64,000 bases of DNA from Rhodospirillaceae bacterium. GTDB lineage: Bacteria; Pseudomonadota; Alphaproteobacteria; Rhodospirillales; Rhodospirillaceae. The stretch is taken from the NCBI GenBank assembly GCA_028822445.1, contig JAPKDQ010000004.1:62001-126000 (forward strand), given 5' to 3'. The position numbers were made by a program, and so were the translations under genes. The notes beneath the pieces are model-generated. The model did no database searches and was not told where the DNA came from. It saw nothing but the letters and a program-made list of their open reading frames with translations. Shown here in pieces: positions 28,701 through 36,538 of this stretch. Position 1 is the stretch's first letter. The number at the start of each line of letters is the position of its first letter.

Positions 28701-28958
28701 GAGGGCACGATTATTCCTGCCTACGCCTTGAACAGTGTGCTTGGTGGAATACCAATTCTTGGGCCGTTGCTGACAGGCGGAGAGGCTGGGGGGGGAGTAT
28801 TCGCAGCAACATATGCAATGCGCGGAAATCCGGATGGGGCTACTATAACGGTCAACCCATTTGCCACGCTAACGCCAGGTTTTCTGAGGTGGATTTTTCG
28901 TGTGTTTGATCCACCACCGGCTAAGGAAGTTACACCTGAGCAAGCTCCACAGAACTAA
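25719..28958 (+). CDS. YhdP/AsmA-like large envelope protein (DUF3971)
   Basis: This 1079-residue protein has one N-terminal membrane anchor (about residues 14-32) and a long beta-rich periplasmic body full of repeated short strands. It includes the DUF3971-like region LDKPPLGYASKLGISESRIS and the AsmA-like C-terminal segment with GPSIGLTANGIYD near 965. AsmA-like proteins such as YhdP and TamB form long grooves thought to carry phospholipids to the outer membrane. The first usable start is a TTG at 25719; the ATG at 25758 would still keep the anchor. The glnE / DUF3971 / tyrS arrangement is common in alphaproteobacteria. Confidence 0.85.
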   Translation: MVHGAVNTLFRTIMACITIVVFGLALLAWRLSDGPVVIDFLAPYVSGALSAAGDGVSFQAQGAVLSWKGFQSSPDVAVQNITVIDQGGGVIASFPEMLVRLSVESILEGEFAPKEVILESPLVRLTRSLEGEMLFGLDALSGSSSSVGGLFSVQNEEPLSGNEEAANQLLNVVIRALTVPGGAGNRAGYLDKVLIQKSRVVFSDMASGSEWLVPAGDISLERQSGDVLIIADLPFLNDGRTSKIGVKGTYDVSEKGLSLTLNFQDVRPSSFSNLASRLTILDGVELDLDGEAAISLEFNGPKLSITSARVDIREGEGVLKLAAPVGRTYPVQSVSMLANAGRNLDSINVEFLDVKSSERGPSLKVKVIGENMLSAPELDLSIEIDEVTLSELKSYWPQEMKPNTRRWITKNLNGGEIKDAQINIVLTGADVTKLKASSLNGSGDLSGISVTYLRQMPPVDGVNGRLILSDSEVVIDVTSGDVSHINEEGARLSIQEARVRLHGLDNKTASADIDIRINSEVKDVVALLDKPPLGYASKLGISESRISGRADVLLDINFPLVQGVSLKEVEVSAMASLQDTRVAAAAFGLDLESGQFSLDIDNDGMDVRGTAEIGGIQTGLAWRENFSPGEFKRQYALDAVLENSQRPLVGLAQAIFAPPYVDGPIRLEAIYTVNEAENNTLIVEANVEQAVLRVPALNWMKATTVPGLISAEVLFDGGMLGKIRHFEVSSPDAGLQFVGDAEFSNGTELRSVSLHPGQIGSSKFGLTALRQVDGVFDIEMQGVALDARAFWTSLRKSNSARSFDSDEDAGARFPYKFRGKIDQVLLSDAGIMRGVDATIERGDQGLSELSVTGDVVEGERFNLSMVPQGDTRVFAASSRNGGAVLAALGFADSFRGGDLKVTGALSESGDVSGDLIIDTFEMVGAPLLARLLSVAALTGIVDELQGNGIFFSTLNLPFEASDGAFKITDGAIYGPSIGLTANGIYDTNKNTIDGEGTIIPAYALNSVLGGIPILGPLLTGGEAGGGVFAATYAMRGNPDGATITVNPFATLTPGFLRWIFRVFDPPPAKEVTPEQAPQN

Positions 28959-28979
28959 CAGTGCAGATCGCCATAAAAA

Positions 28980-30242
28980 TTATTTTTCTATGCTAACAAC
29001 ACCATGGCGCTTTTTACCGGCTGATAATTTCAGCTTTCCATCTTTGAAGTCAGCGGCTTGCAGAACGTAGGTTTCGTCCTCAATCTTTCGGCCATTTATT
29101 TTCGCGCCACCACCCCGTATCAAGCGTTTTCCTTCGCCACCACTTTGGCATAGCTCTAAAGTCTTCAAAGCATCGACCAATGAAATTCCACCGGTCAATT
29201 GTTTGGCTGTAATGACTATCGTGGGTAATTCCCCACCGGCTCCTCCTGATTCAAAAGTGCTCTGAGCCGTATATCTAGCTAAAACTGCTGCATTTTCGCC
29301 GTGAAGTAATTTCGTTGTTTCGAAAGCGAGGACCTTCTTGGCTTCGTTGATTTCTCCTCCACGTAGTGCGGCTAGTTTTTCGATTTCCTCGATTCTCAAG
29401 TCCGTGAATAGTCTTAGGAATCGCCCGACATCCGAATCTTCTGTATTGCGCCAGTACTGGAAGTAGTCGTAGGCCGACAAGCGCTCTTCATTGAGCCATA
29501 CTGCACCTGAAGCTGTCTTGCCCATCTTCGCGCCAGATGAAGTCGTGATGAGCGGACATGTCAATCCGAACAGATCCGCCTGAGCGCCCCGCCTACCTAA
29601 CTCAATTCCATTAACAATATTGCCCCATTGGTCTGAACCACCGGTTTGCAGGTTGCACCCATAGCGCTTGTTTAACTCAACAAAGTCATACGACTGTAAA
29701 ATCATATAGTTAAACTCGAGAAATGTGAGCGGCTGTTCTCGATCCAACCTTAATTTAACGCTATCCATTGTTAGCATTCGGTTGATTGTGAAATGCGGCC
29801 CTATTTCACGCAGAAATGGAATGTACTCGAGAGCGTCCAACCATTCCGCATTGTTGACCATAACGGCGTCGGTTTCTCCATCGCCAAACGTGAGCAGCTT
29901 TTCAAATGTTTTCTTGATTGAGGCAATGTTACCATTGATGGAATCTTCATCCAGTAACTGCCGGGTTGCATCCTTACCCGAAGGGTCACCTACCTTTGTC
30001 GTGCCGCCGCCCATGAGAGCGATTGGGCGGTGGCCCGTCTTTTGGATCCATCGCAACATCATGATGGGAAGCAAATGACCAACGTGCAGGCTATCAGCAG
30101 TCGCATCAAAACCGTTATAGGCTGTAATAATCTCAGAAGATGCGCGCTTATCTAATTCCTCAATGTCAGTGCACTGGTGTAAAAAACCACGGCTCTGAAG
30201 AATTTCTAAAAGGTCTGATTTATGTCTATGGACGGAAGTCAT
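28980..30242 (-). CDS. tyrS: Tyrosyl-tRNA synthetase
   Basis: TyrS charges tRNA-Tyr. The 420-residue protein has the class I HIGH motif as HVGH in [16 protein letters not shown] near 45-60, the tyrosine-binding [16 protein letters not shown] and GGSDQWGNI near 195, and the KMSKS loop as KMGKT in [15 protein letters not shown] near 238. A C-terminal S4-like RNA-binding domain carries [18 protein letters not shown]. It converges with the YhdP-like gene (21-base gap) and is divergent from anmK. Confidence 0.96.
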   Translation of the reverse strand: MTSVHRHKSDLLEILQSRGFLHQCTDIEELDKRASSEIITAYNGFDATADSLHVGHLLPIMMLRWIQKTGHRPIALMGGGTTKVGDPSGKDATRQLLDEDSINGNIASIKKTFEKLLTFGDGETDAVMVNNAEWLDALEYIPFLREIGPHFTINRMLTMDSVKLRLDREQPLTFLEFNYMILQSYDFVELNKRYGCNLQTGGSDQWGNIVNGIELGRRGAQADLFGLTCPLITTSSGAKMGKTASGAVWLNEERLSAYDYFQYWRNTEDSDVGRFLRLFTDLRIEEIEKLAALRGGEINEAKKVLAFETTKLLHGENAAVLARYTAQSTFESGGAGGELPTIVITAKQLTGGISLVDALKTLELCQSGGEGKRLIRGGGAKINGRKIEDETYVLQAADFKDGKLKLSAGKKRHGVVSIEK

Positions 30243-30339
30243 GCCAGCGTTTCCACTTGGAATATCAGTTGGACAAGGTGTTTGAGATGAGTATAGCTGA
30301 AAGAAAGTTGGATATCATGGGGTTTTGGAGAGGGCAACG

Positions 30340-31458
30340 ATGAACCAAAGTGAGGCCAGGGTGCCAATCATTTCATTGGGATTAATGAGTGGAACGTCTC
30401 TCGATGGCATTGATGCTGCCTTACTAGAAACCGATGGAGAGCGAATTCTCGATACGGGACCGTTCCATACAGCTCTCTACCCAGATGGTTTCAGAGAGCG
30501 CCTGAGGAAAGCAGTTGAAGCTGCGGCTAGTAAGAACGAACTAACTGACGATCAGGTTCTAATATCAGATTTGACATCGTTACACTGTGATTGCATCGAT
30601 GAACTCCTTTCTACCGTACCGCCAGATTCAAAATGGGCTTCTCCCTCGCTTGTGGGTTTTCATGGCCATACAACCCTCCATCGACCTGAGCAGGGTGTGA
30701 CGCAACAGATTGGAGACCCGGCTCAGATTGCGACAGCGTTTTCAATTCCTGTCGTATCGAATTTTAGGGCCTATGACGTCGAGCACGGCGGGCAGGGTGC
30801 TCCTTTGGCGCCGATCTATCATGCCGCCATGCTTAAGAATGATGGGAAGCCAGTCTGTGTTGCGAATATAGGGGGGATAGCAAATATTACTTGGATTGGA
30901 CCGGAGGCGAATGATCTTGTCGCTTTTGATACCGGACCAGGGAATGGTCTTATGGATGCGTGGGTAGAGCAGACCACCGGCGCGCGGTTTGATGATGGTG
31001 GCAGTTTAGCTGCTGTGGGTAATGTTAGTGCTAGCGCTCTGGGTGAGCTTCTTAATCTTCCATATTACGCCCTCGACTACCCGAAGAGCCTAGATAGGTC
31101 TGATCTCTCACTAAAACCTATACTGGGCTTAGCCCCGCCTGACGGCCTGGCGACCCTCCTTGCCTATACCGTCAAAACTATTTTGATGGGTGTTAATCAA
31201 TGCCCTAGTACACCCTTGGCTCTCTATGTAAGCGGCGGCGGACGCCATAACAGAACACTCATGGCCCGACTAGCTGAGGAGAGCCCGTGCCCTGTTCGCG
31301 CGATTGAAGAGCGAGGATGGAATGGCGACGTAGTTGAGGCTCAAGCATTTGCTTTTATGGCGGTTTGCAGCCAATTAGGCCTACCAATAACATTCACAAA
31401 TACTACTGGGGCTGCAACCGCCTTAACAGGCGGAGAGCTCACCCGCCCGAAACCTTAA
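30340..31458 (+). CDS. anmK: Anhydro-N-acetylmuramic acid kinase
   Basis: AnmK phosphorylates and opens 1,6-anhydroMurNAc, letting the cell reuse its own wall sugars. The protein of about 372 residues has the phosphate-binding LGLMSGTSLDGIDAALLETDG near the start, GFHGHTTLHRP near 110, VANIGGIANITWI near 173, FDTGPGNGLMDAW near 193 and the adenosine site YVSGGGRHN near 300. I chose the ATG at 30340 because AGAGG precedes it; a TTG at 30325 is possible. Its stop abuts the end of the convergent hydrolase with no spare base. Confidence 0.95.
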   Translation: MNQSEARVPIISLGLMSGTSLDGIDAALLETDGERILDTGPFHTALYPDGFRERLRKAVEAAASKNELTDDQVLISDLTSLHCDCIDELLSTVPPDSKWASPSLVGFHGHTTLHRPEQGVTQQIGDPAQIATAFSIPVVSNFRAYDVEHGGQGAPLAPIYHAAMLKNDGKPVCVANIGGIANITWIGPEANDLVAFDTGPGNGLMDAWVEQTTGARFDDGGSLAAVGNVSASALGELLNLPYYALDYPKSLDRSDLSLKPILGLAPPDGLATLLAYTVKTILMGVNQCPSTPLALYVSGGGRHNRTLMARLAEESPCPVRAIEERGWNGDVVEAQAFAFMAVCSQLGLPITFTNTTGAATALTGGELTRPKP

Positions 31459-32121
31459 TTAAGCTTTTATGCCTCGTGCTTTAAGGTCGTCCCGAGCATC
31501 TAAGTAGTCATCAGCAGACGTTGTCAGCTGATCCATGTGATCCTTGAAGAAATGGTTGGCACCTTTGATGAGCTTGTAGTCAACGGTAATGTTTTTTTGC
31601 AGGCCAATCTTGTTAACAAGCTTTTCCACGGACGGTTCGGGTACCACGTCATCGTTCGTACCCTGAACAATAAGGCCGGAAGAGGGGCAAGGTGCTAGAA
31701 ACGAGAAATCGTACATGTTGGCCGGTGGGGCAATAGAGATAAAACCTTCGACCTCAGGTCTACGCATTAACAGCTGCATTCCAATCCATGCACCAAATGA
31801 GAAGCCCGCAACCCAACATGAACTGGCATTTGGTTTGATGGATTGCATCCAATCCAGAGCTCCAGCGGCATCGGACAATTCGCCTATACCATTGTCGAAT
31901 TCGCCCTGAGACCGACCAACGCCCCGAAAGTTAAATCGGAGGACGGAGTATCCGCGCCGGGCAAAGATATAATAAAGATTGTAGATAATCTTATTATTCA
32001 TCGTTCCGCCATGCTGCGGATGCGGGTGCAGAATTATTGCAAGCGGTGATTTAGGGTCTTCAGCGTGGTGATATCGGCCTTCTAGTCGGCCTTCGGGACC
32101 ATTGATGATGATTTCTGGCAT
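31459..32121 (-). CDS. Alpha/beta hydrolase of the YuxL/CC_0417-like small type
   Basis: This is a cytoplasmic hydrolase of about 220 residues with the fold signature LAIILHPHPQHGGTMNNKI near residue 25, FNFRGVGRSQGEFD near 65 and the nucleophile elbow GFSFGAWIG (Ser) near 105. A late Asp is in QGTNDDVVP and the His in GANHFFKDH. Substrates of this widespread group are unknown. I chose the ATG at 32121 (MPEIIINGPEGRLEG); a frame extension to 32205 adds residues unlike the family. It is convergent with anmK and divergent from the Rrf2 regulator. Confidence 0.85.
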   Translation of the reverse strand: MPEIIINGPEGRLEGRYHHAEDPKSPLAIILHPHPQHGGTMNNKIIYNLYYIFARRGYSVLRFNFRGVGRSQGEFDNGIGELSDAAGALDWMQSIKPNASSCWVAGFSFGAWIGMQLLMRRPEVEGFISIAPPANMYDFSFLAPCPSSGLIVQGTNDDVVPEPSVEKLVNKIGLQKNITVDYKLIKGANHFFKDHMDQLTTSADDYLDARDDLKARGIKA

Positions 32122-32347
32122 TTTTTGTCCGTTGGTGTGCCGTGCAAAATTCGGCGGATATAAGAACTGTAAGCTCTGTTTAGGGAAAAGTGCGTGAAGT
32201 TGCAAAGGCCATCTTCAATAAGTCACTTTTGGTAGAGTAGGTGGCAGAGCGGCTAAGCGATCAAAATTAATTTATAATGTGGAATGATCCGATATATAAG
32301 GCGCGGCGTAACAATACTGATTATTATAAAACAGCGGATCTAATATC

Positions 32348-32791
32348 GTGAAACCAAACAAAAAAACAGAGCTCGCTCTCAATGGAATGGTTGAATTGGC
32401 CCTTCGGTCGCCGTCTAGGCCAATGTCTTTAGCCATTTTAGCAGAAAAGCAGGCTATTTCTCTATCCTATTTAGAGCAAGTATTCGCGGCTCTTCGTAAA
32501 AGTGGTCTCGTTTTGAGCGTTCGTGGTCCTGGGGGGGGCTACTTGCTTGCCCGTGAACCTTGGAGGATTTCAACAGGAGATATTATTGACGCGCTTGATA
32601 ATGGACCTAATAGTTCACCAGGAGATGGTTCGATGGTTCAACGAGAGATCGACGCGGCAATCACTTTTTGGGAGATGATGGATGGCGAAGTCAGTGACTT
32701 ATTTAGCAAGGTCTCGTTACAGGACGTCATTGATGGCACTTTAAGAAATGTTGGTGTCGAACTTGAAACTACCACGCAAATAGTTGCGTAG
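32348..32791 (+). CDS. Rrf2/IscR-family regulator lacking all cysteines
   Basis: This 147-residue protein has the winged-helix of the Rrf2 family: SLAILAEKQAISLSYLEQVF then LRKSGLVLSVRGPGGGYLLA, very close to IscR. In IscR three Cys and a His after about residue 90 hold a [2Fe-2S] cluster. Here the matching stretch reads NGPNSSPGDGSM, and there is no Cys anywhere in the protein. It heads the cysteine desulfurase / ferredoxin / mnmA run and probably controls it, but it cannot sense iron-sulfur status in the usual way. A GTG at 32348 is the start; a TATAAT at 32273-32278 is a possible -10. Confidence 0.88.
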   Translation: MKPNKKTELALNGMVELALRSPSRPMSLAILAEKQAISLSYLEQVFAALRKSGLVLSVRGPGGGYLLAREPWRISTGDIIDALDNGPNSSPGDGSMVQREIDAAITFWEMMDGEVSDLFSKVSLQDVIDGTLRNVGVELETTTQIVA

Positions 32792-32811
32792 TTTGCTATA
32801 ATCGGACCGTT

Positions 32812-33915
32812 ATGACGGTCCAGAACACAAGAATTTACCTAGATTATAATGCAACAGCGCCGGTTCTTCCGGGCGTGGCATCAGCAGTGATCTCTGCATT
32901 AGAGCTCAAAGGCAACGCGTCTTCAGTTCATGCTGAGGGTCGAGCGAAGAGATCCACAATAGAAAAAGCACGTGACTCAGTTTCACGGCTCACTGGTTCT
33001 CTGTCTTCCTCAGTGACCTTTACCTCAGGCGGCACAGAAGCGAATACCACGATAGTTCAGGGCCTCTTGAAAAGCGGGTTCATATCCAGCGTATTATGCT
33101 CTTCGGTTGAGCACCCATCCGTTTTGGAGCATGTGTCTGTAGATAGTAGGGTCGCCGTGTCTGCGAATGGCGCACTTGATCTGCATGCGTTGGAGCATGC
33201 GATAAAGGACCATACGGACCCTTTCCTTTTTTGTCTCATGCTTGCCAATAACGAGACTGGTGTTATTCAGCCTGTGAAAGAGGCTGCGGCCATCGTTCAT
33301 GACCATGGTGGACTACTTTTCTGCGATGCTGTTCAGGGCCCTGGAAAAATTCATCTAGATTTTAACTCTCTGGGTGCTGATTTCTATAGTATTTCGGCAC
33401 ATAAGATCGGTGGACCGCAAGGCGTAGGCTGCGTTGTTTCAAATTCTAACATCGACCTTTCACCGGTTTTGATTGGTGGCGGACAGGAGCGCATGCGCCG
33501 ATCGGGTACGGAGAATGTTTCAGGAATAGCTGGGTTCGGCGCGGCCGCAGACCTTGTTGTACAAATGGATGACTTTAGACCGATCGCGAATCTTCGTGAT
33601 AAACTTGAAGAGGCCTTAATACAGGTTAGGCCGGACGCGGTTGTTTTTGGTCAAGAGGTTTCTAGGATTCCAAATACGACGAACGTCGCGATACCAGGCC
33701 TCTCTAGCGAACGGCAAGTTATAAAACTGGATCTATCCGGCTTCTCTGTAAGTGCGGGCTCGGCGTGTTCTTCCGGAAAGGTTTCTGCGAGCCACGTTCT
33801 TCTTGCTATGGGAGTTCCAACTGAGTTAGCAGGTTCTGCCATCCGTATTAGCATTGGCGCGAAAACGTCTTGTGATGACTTGCGAGCATTTGTCGATGCA
33901 TGGGCTGATCTATGA
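32812..33915 (+). CDS. Cysteine desulfurase (NifS/IscS-like)
   Basis: This PLP enzyme of 367 residues takes sulfur from cysteine and holds it as a persulfide for Fe-S clusters and tRNA thiolation. The Schiff-base Lys198 is in YSISAHKIGGPQG and the catalytic Cys319 in SAGSACSSGKVSASHVLLAM. The start IYLDYNATAPVLPGV and TFTSGGTEANTT for PLP binding are typical. It lies 20 bases after the Rrf2 gene and leads into a ferredoxin and MnmA, which needs this sulfur. No sufB/C/D or iscU is in the window, so this may mainly serve tRNA thiolation or act with scaffolds coded elsewhere. Confidence 0.93.
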   Translation: MTVQNTRIYLDYNATAPVLPGVASAVISALELKGNASSVHAEGRAKRSTIEKARDSVSRLTGSLSSSVTFTSGGTEANTTIVQGLLKSGFISSVLCSSVEHPSVLEHVSVDSRVAVSANGALDLHALEHAIKDHTDPFLFCLMLANNETGVIQPVKEAAAIVHDHGGLLFCDAVQGPGKIHLDFNSLGADFYSISAHKIGGPQGVGCVVSNSNIDLSPVLIGGGQERMRRSGTENVSGIAGFGAAADLVVQMDDFRPIANLRDKLEEALIQVRPDAVVFGQEVSRIPNTTNVAIPGLSSERQVIKLDLSGFSVSAGSACSSGKVSASHVLLAMGVPTELAGSAIRISIGAKTSCDDLRAFVDAWADL

Positions 33916-33974
33916 ACATGAAGAACACAGTATGTAAGGTCGCACTTTCTTTTATTGCTGTTGCCGGAGCCTAG
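33912..33974 (+). CDS. 20-residue leader-like mini ORF
   Basis: An ATG at 33912 overlaps the cysteine desulfurase stop in an ATGA arrangement and opens a 20-residue frame (MNMKNTVCKVALSFIAVAGA) ending at TAG 33972-33974, four bases before the ferredoxin ATG. The peptide looks like half a signal sequence: a basic start and a hydrophobic run with nothing after it. It may be a coupling leader that brings ribosomes to the ferredoxin, or a relic. The GGAG serving the ferredoxin is inside it. Confidence 0.4.
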   Translation: MNMKNTVCKVALSFIAVAGA

Positions 33975-33977
33975 AGA

Positions 33978-34307
33978 ATGTTGAAAGTACGGTTCGTTAA
34001 TTCATCTTGCAAGACCACCGAAGTTGAGGCGAATCCTGGAGACTCACTGCTGGAAGTAGCCCATGCCAACGATATTGATATAGAGGGCGCCTGTGAGGGC
34101 TCTATGGCCTGTTCTACGTGCCATGTTATCGTAGATGGCGATTGGTACAGTAGGCTACGCGAGCCGAGCGAAGAAGAGCAGGATATGCTGGAGCTCACGA
34201 ACGGTTTAACCCGGACATCAAGGCTAGGGTGCCAGCTGCGGTTGGATGAGAGCCTGGACGGGCTAATCGTTCAATTACCCTCAGAAACGCATAACATGGC
34301 TGGTTAG
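33978..34307 (+). CDS. [2Fe-2S] ferredoxin, adrenodoxin/Isc type
   Basis: This 109-residue electron carrier has cluster ligands Cys39, Cys45 and Cys48 in GACEGSMACSTCHV and Cys85 in RLGCQL, the C-x5-C-x2-C-xn-C spacing of vertebrate-type and Isc ferredoxins. The conserved EEEQDMLELT region between them is the usual partner-docking face. In the ISC system such a ferredoxin gives electrons for cluster building on IscU. The placement right behind a cysteine desulfurase fits that role. A GGAG at 33966-33969 is its ribosome binding site. Confidence 0.95.
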   Translation: MLKVRFVNSSCKTTEVEANPGDSLLEVAHANDIDIEGACEGSMACSTCHVIVDGDWYSRLREPSEEEQDMLELTNGLTRTSRLGCQLRLDESLDGLIVQLPSETHNMAG

Positions 34308-34370
34308 GTTTAATTTGCGGCTAAGCCTAAAGTTGAAGTTAAGCCTCCTCCGCACTATAAGCCGTTTATT

Positions 34371-35540
34371 ATGAACGTGATCGGAACCCCTGATAACACA
34401 AAACAACGCATCGCCGTGGCTATGTCCGGCGGTGTTGATAGCTCTGTATGTGCCGCTCTACTAGCGGACCAAGGGTTCGATGTCATTGGGCTTACGATGC
34501 AACTCTATGATCATGGCGCTGCGACGTCTAAGTCTAAAGCATGTTGCGCGGGTCAGGACATTCACGATGCCAGACGTGTCGCAGACCGTGTGGGTATTCC
34601 TCACTACGTTTTGGATTATGAAAAACGATTCGAGCAAGACGTTATTATTCCGTTTGCTGACGCTTATATGCGTGGTGAAACACCTGTTCCCTGCATTCTT
34701 TGTAATCAGACGGTTAAGTTCCGGGACTTGATCAATGCAGCTAAAGACATCGGAGCGGGTGCGCTTGCGACGGGCCACTACATTCGACGCGTGGAGTCAG
34801 AAGACGGTGTGACGCTCCACCGAGCGGTAGATCATAGCAAAGACCAGTCATATTTTTTGTTTGCGACGACGCCTGAGCAACTTTCTTTCTTGAGGTTTCC
34901 ACTTGGTGATATCCCGAAGTCTGAAACCCGAAGCCTCGCAGAAAAGTTCGAACTGGATATTGCGGATAAACAGGATAGCCAAGATATTTGCTTTGTACCG
35001 ACCGGCAGCTATACGGATATCGTCGGGAAGTTTAGCAATCAGTTAAAGTCTGCTGGTCATTTTTTGCATGTAGATGGCAATGATATGGGCCCCCATGAGG
35101 GCATAGAACATTACACAGTTGGCCAGCGGCGCGGGCTTGGGTTGGGTGGAGAAAAGAAACCACTGTACGTCATAGAGATACGGCCTATAGATCAAGCCGT
35201 GATTGTTGGCCCTAAGGCTGAGCTGGCGAAGCACGAGATTACGGTTCGTGATGTGAATTGGCTTGGGTCTGGGAATTCTATACCGGCGGGTGGTATGAGG
35301 GCCATGGTTAGGGTTCGAAACACACATGAGCCGGTGCCCGGGCTGGTCCAGGCTGGTTCAGAGCCGGGTCAAGCAAAGGTATCTTTTGACGACCCTCTAT
35401 TCGGGGTGTCGCCAGGACAGGCCTGTGTATTCTACGACGGTGACCAGGTGCTAGGTGGGGGTTGGATTGTGGCCGACGGTCAAGGCATGCGCGTCCCTCA
35501 CAATAAGAGAAATGAGCAGGCTGCGTCCGCTTCAGCATAA
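34371..35540 (+). CDS. mnmA: tRNA-specific 2-thiouridylase
   Basis: MnmA makes 2-thiouridine at position 34 of tRNA-Lys, -Glu and -Gln, using sulfur that starts at a cysteine desulfurase. The 389-residue protein has the ATP PP-loop SGGVDSS at 19-25, the first catalytic Cys region in VPCILCNQTVKF near 104-115, GHYIRRV, KDQSYFLF and the second Cys region SQDICFVPTGSY near 204. The C-terminal beta-barrel has HYTVGQRRGLGLG. It follows the ferredoxin gene by 63 bases in what looks like one sulfur-trafficking unit that starts at the Rrf2 regulator. Confidence 0.96.
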   Translation: MNVIGTPDNTKQRIAVAMSGGVDSSVCAALLADQGFDVIGLTMQLYDHGAATSKSKACCAGQDIHDARRVADRVGIPHYVLDYEKRFEQDVIIPFADAYMRGETPVPCILCNQTVKFRDLINAAKDIGAGALATGHYIRRVESEDGVTLHRAVDHSKDQSYFLFATTPEQLSFLRFPLGDIPKSETRSLAEKFELDIADKQDSQDICFVPTGSYTDIVGKFSNQLKSAGHFLHVDGNDMGPHEGIEHYTVGQRRGLGLGGEKKPLYVIEIRPIDQAVIVGPKAELAKHEITVRDVNWLGSGNSIPAGGMRAMVRVRNTHEPVPGLVQAGSEPGQAKVSFDDPLFGVSPGQACVFYDGDQVLGGGWIVADGQGMRVPHNKRNEQAASASA

Positions 35541-35588
35541 GGGCCGCTAGGGAAAACCGTATTCTGAGATGTTAAGCCATTACTATGT

Positions 35589-35617
35589 TTGACATTCTTA
35601 CGGAGCAGGGCTAATAA
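35589..35617 (+). promoter_or_regulatory. Promoter for tRNA-Met
   Basis: TTGACA at 35589-35594 and TAATAA at 35612-35617 are separated by exactly 17 bases, a near-consensus housekeeping sigma promoter. Transcription should start about seven bases later, just ahead of the tRNA at 35639. The strength of the match suits a stable RNA gene. Confidence 0.8.
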
Positions 35618-35638
35618 ATCGGCCCGTTTTCAGGGCAT

Positions 35639-35715
35639 GGCGGAGTAGCTCAGTTGGTTAGAGCAGCGGAATCATAATCCGCGTGTCGGGAGTTCAAATC
35701 TCTCCTCCGCTACCA
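35639..35715 (+). tRNA. tRNA-Met (CAT anticodon), probably elongator
   Basis: A full cloverleaf can be drawn. The acceptor GGCGGAG pairs with CTCCGCT (first pair G-U). The D arm carries AGTTGGTTA, the anticodon stem GCGGA/TCCGC holds loop ATCATAA with anticodon CAT, and the T arm is GGGAG/CTCTC around TTCAAAT. CCA is encoded at 35713-35715. The sequence resembles alphaproteobacterial elongator tRNA-Met. A CAT anticodon could also be tRNA-Ile read after lysidine change, which is less likely here. Confidence 0.95.
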
Positions 35716-35830
35716 TTCTTGTACCTTTTATAAACGCTCCAAGGCCGACCCCATCCGACCTCTTTGCCCAGTGATATTATGCTAGACTTTAGCTTCTGGA
35801 ATAGGTGATTTTATGAATGGCTAAGGTGGT

Positions 35831-36538
35831 CTACGTTGGACCAGATTGATCTGTTGAAGCCCAGAGCTTAAAGGGTTGAGTTGCATCCAGTTCGCCATTT
35901 TCAATCATTGACCGCCAGACTTCGCATCCTTCAATGAAGAACGGAATACTTCCTGTAAACATTGAGTAGGTTAAAGCCTCAGCAATAAAAGATTCTCTAA
36001 TTTTCATGTCATAGGCCCAGGAAAGGTGCCACTTTAATGCTTTCCAGTTCTGGAGTGAGGTGTGAATAGCGCACATGGAGAGGTGCAGGAGTGAGTCCTG
36101 CACCGGCGTTCCATGCGTTAATTTGAGCAGGGTATCCAGGTAATAGTCGGGCCCATTAATCTCAGGGACCTGTGCACTCCAGTATTGAATAGCAAAACTG
36201 AGCGAGCCTACCCCACGGGCGATCGCGGCCAGTTGCGTGGCTGTTATGACTTCTTCAGATGAACCGCCAGCGTCTAGAAACTTAGTGACATGCTGGGTTG
36301 CTAAATACTCTTCACGTACGGCAAGTATACCGAGCCAAATAAACTCCTTATCGCGTGTCGGAATTTCCCGTTCTCCCAAAGTGAGAGCAGAATAACAGGC
36401 ATCGTAACCTGCCAAGAGGTCGGGTGCTGTTAAGGCAAGCAGCCCGTGGTGTGGCATGAGATAGCCGCGCATTCTCTTTATTTCCTCCAACCTCGCCGCG
36501 AATCCTTCGATTGAGCTTGTGTCGAGATCATTAGGCAT
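35831..36538 (-). CDS. Carboxymuconolactone decarboxylase/AhpD-fold protein
   Basis: This 235-residue all-helical protein has the CMD/AhpD pattern: RDKEFIWLGILAVREEYLAT followed by QHVTKFLDAGGSSEEV at about residues 62-97. The second half looks like a weaker repeat. AhpD-type peroxidases carry CxxC here; this protein has EEYLATQH, the Glu/His arrangement of decarboxylase-type members, so a redox role is unlikely. The substrate is unknown. It stands alone on the minus strand between tRNA-Met and a long gene-free stretch. Confidence 0.75.
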   Translation of the reverse strand: MPNDLDTSSIEGFAARLEEIKRMRGYLMPHHGLLALTAPDLLAGYDACYSALTLGEREIPTRDKEFIWLGILAVREEYLATQHVTKFLDAGGSSEEVITATQLAAIARGVGSLSFAIQYWSAQVPEINGPDYYLDTLLKLTHGTPVQDSLLHLSMCAIHTSLQNWKALKWHLSWAYDMKIRESFIAEALTYSMFTGSIPFFIEGCEVWRSMIENGELDATQPFKLWASTDQSGPT

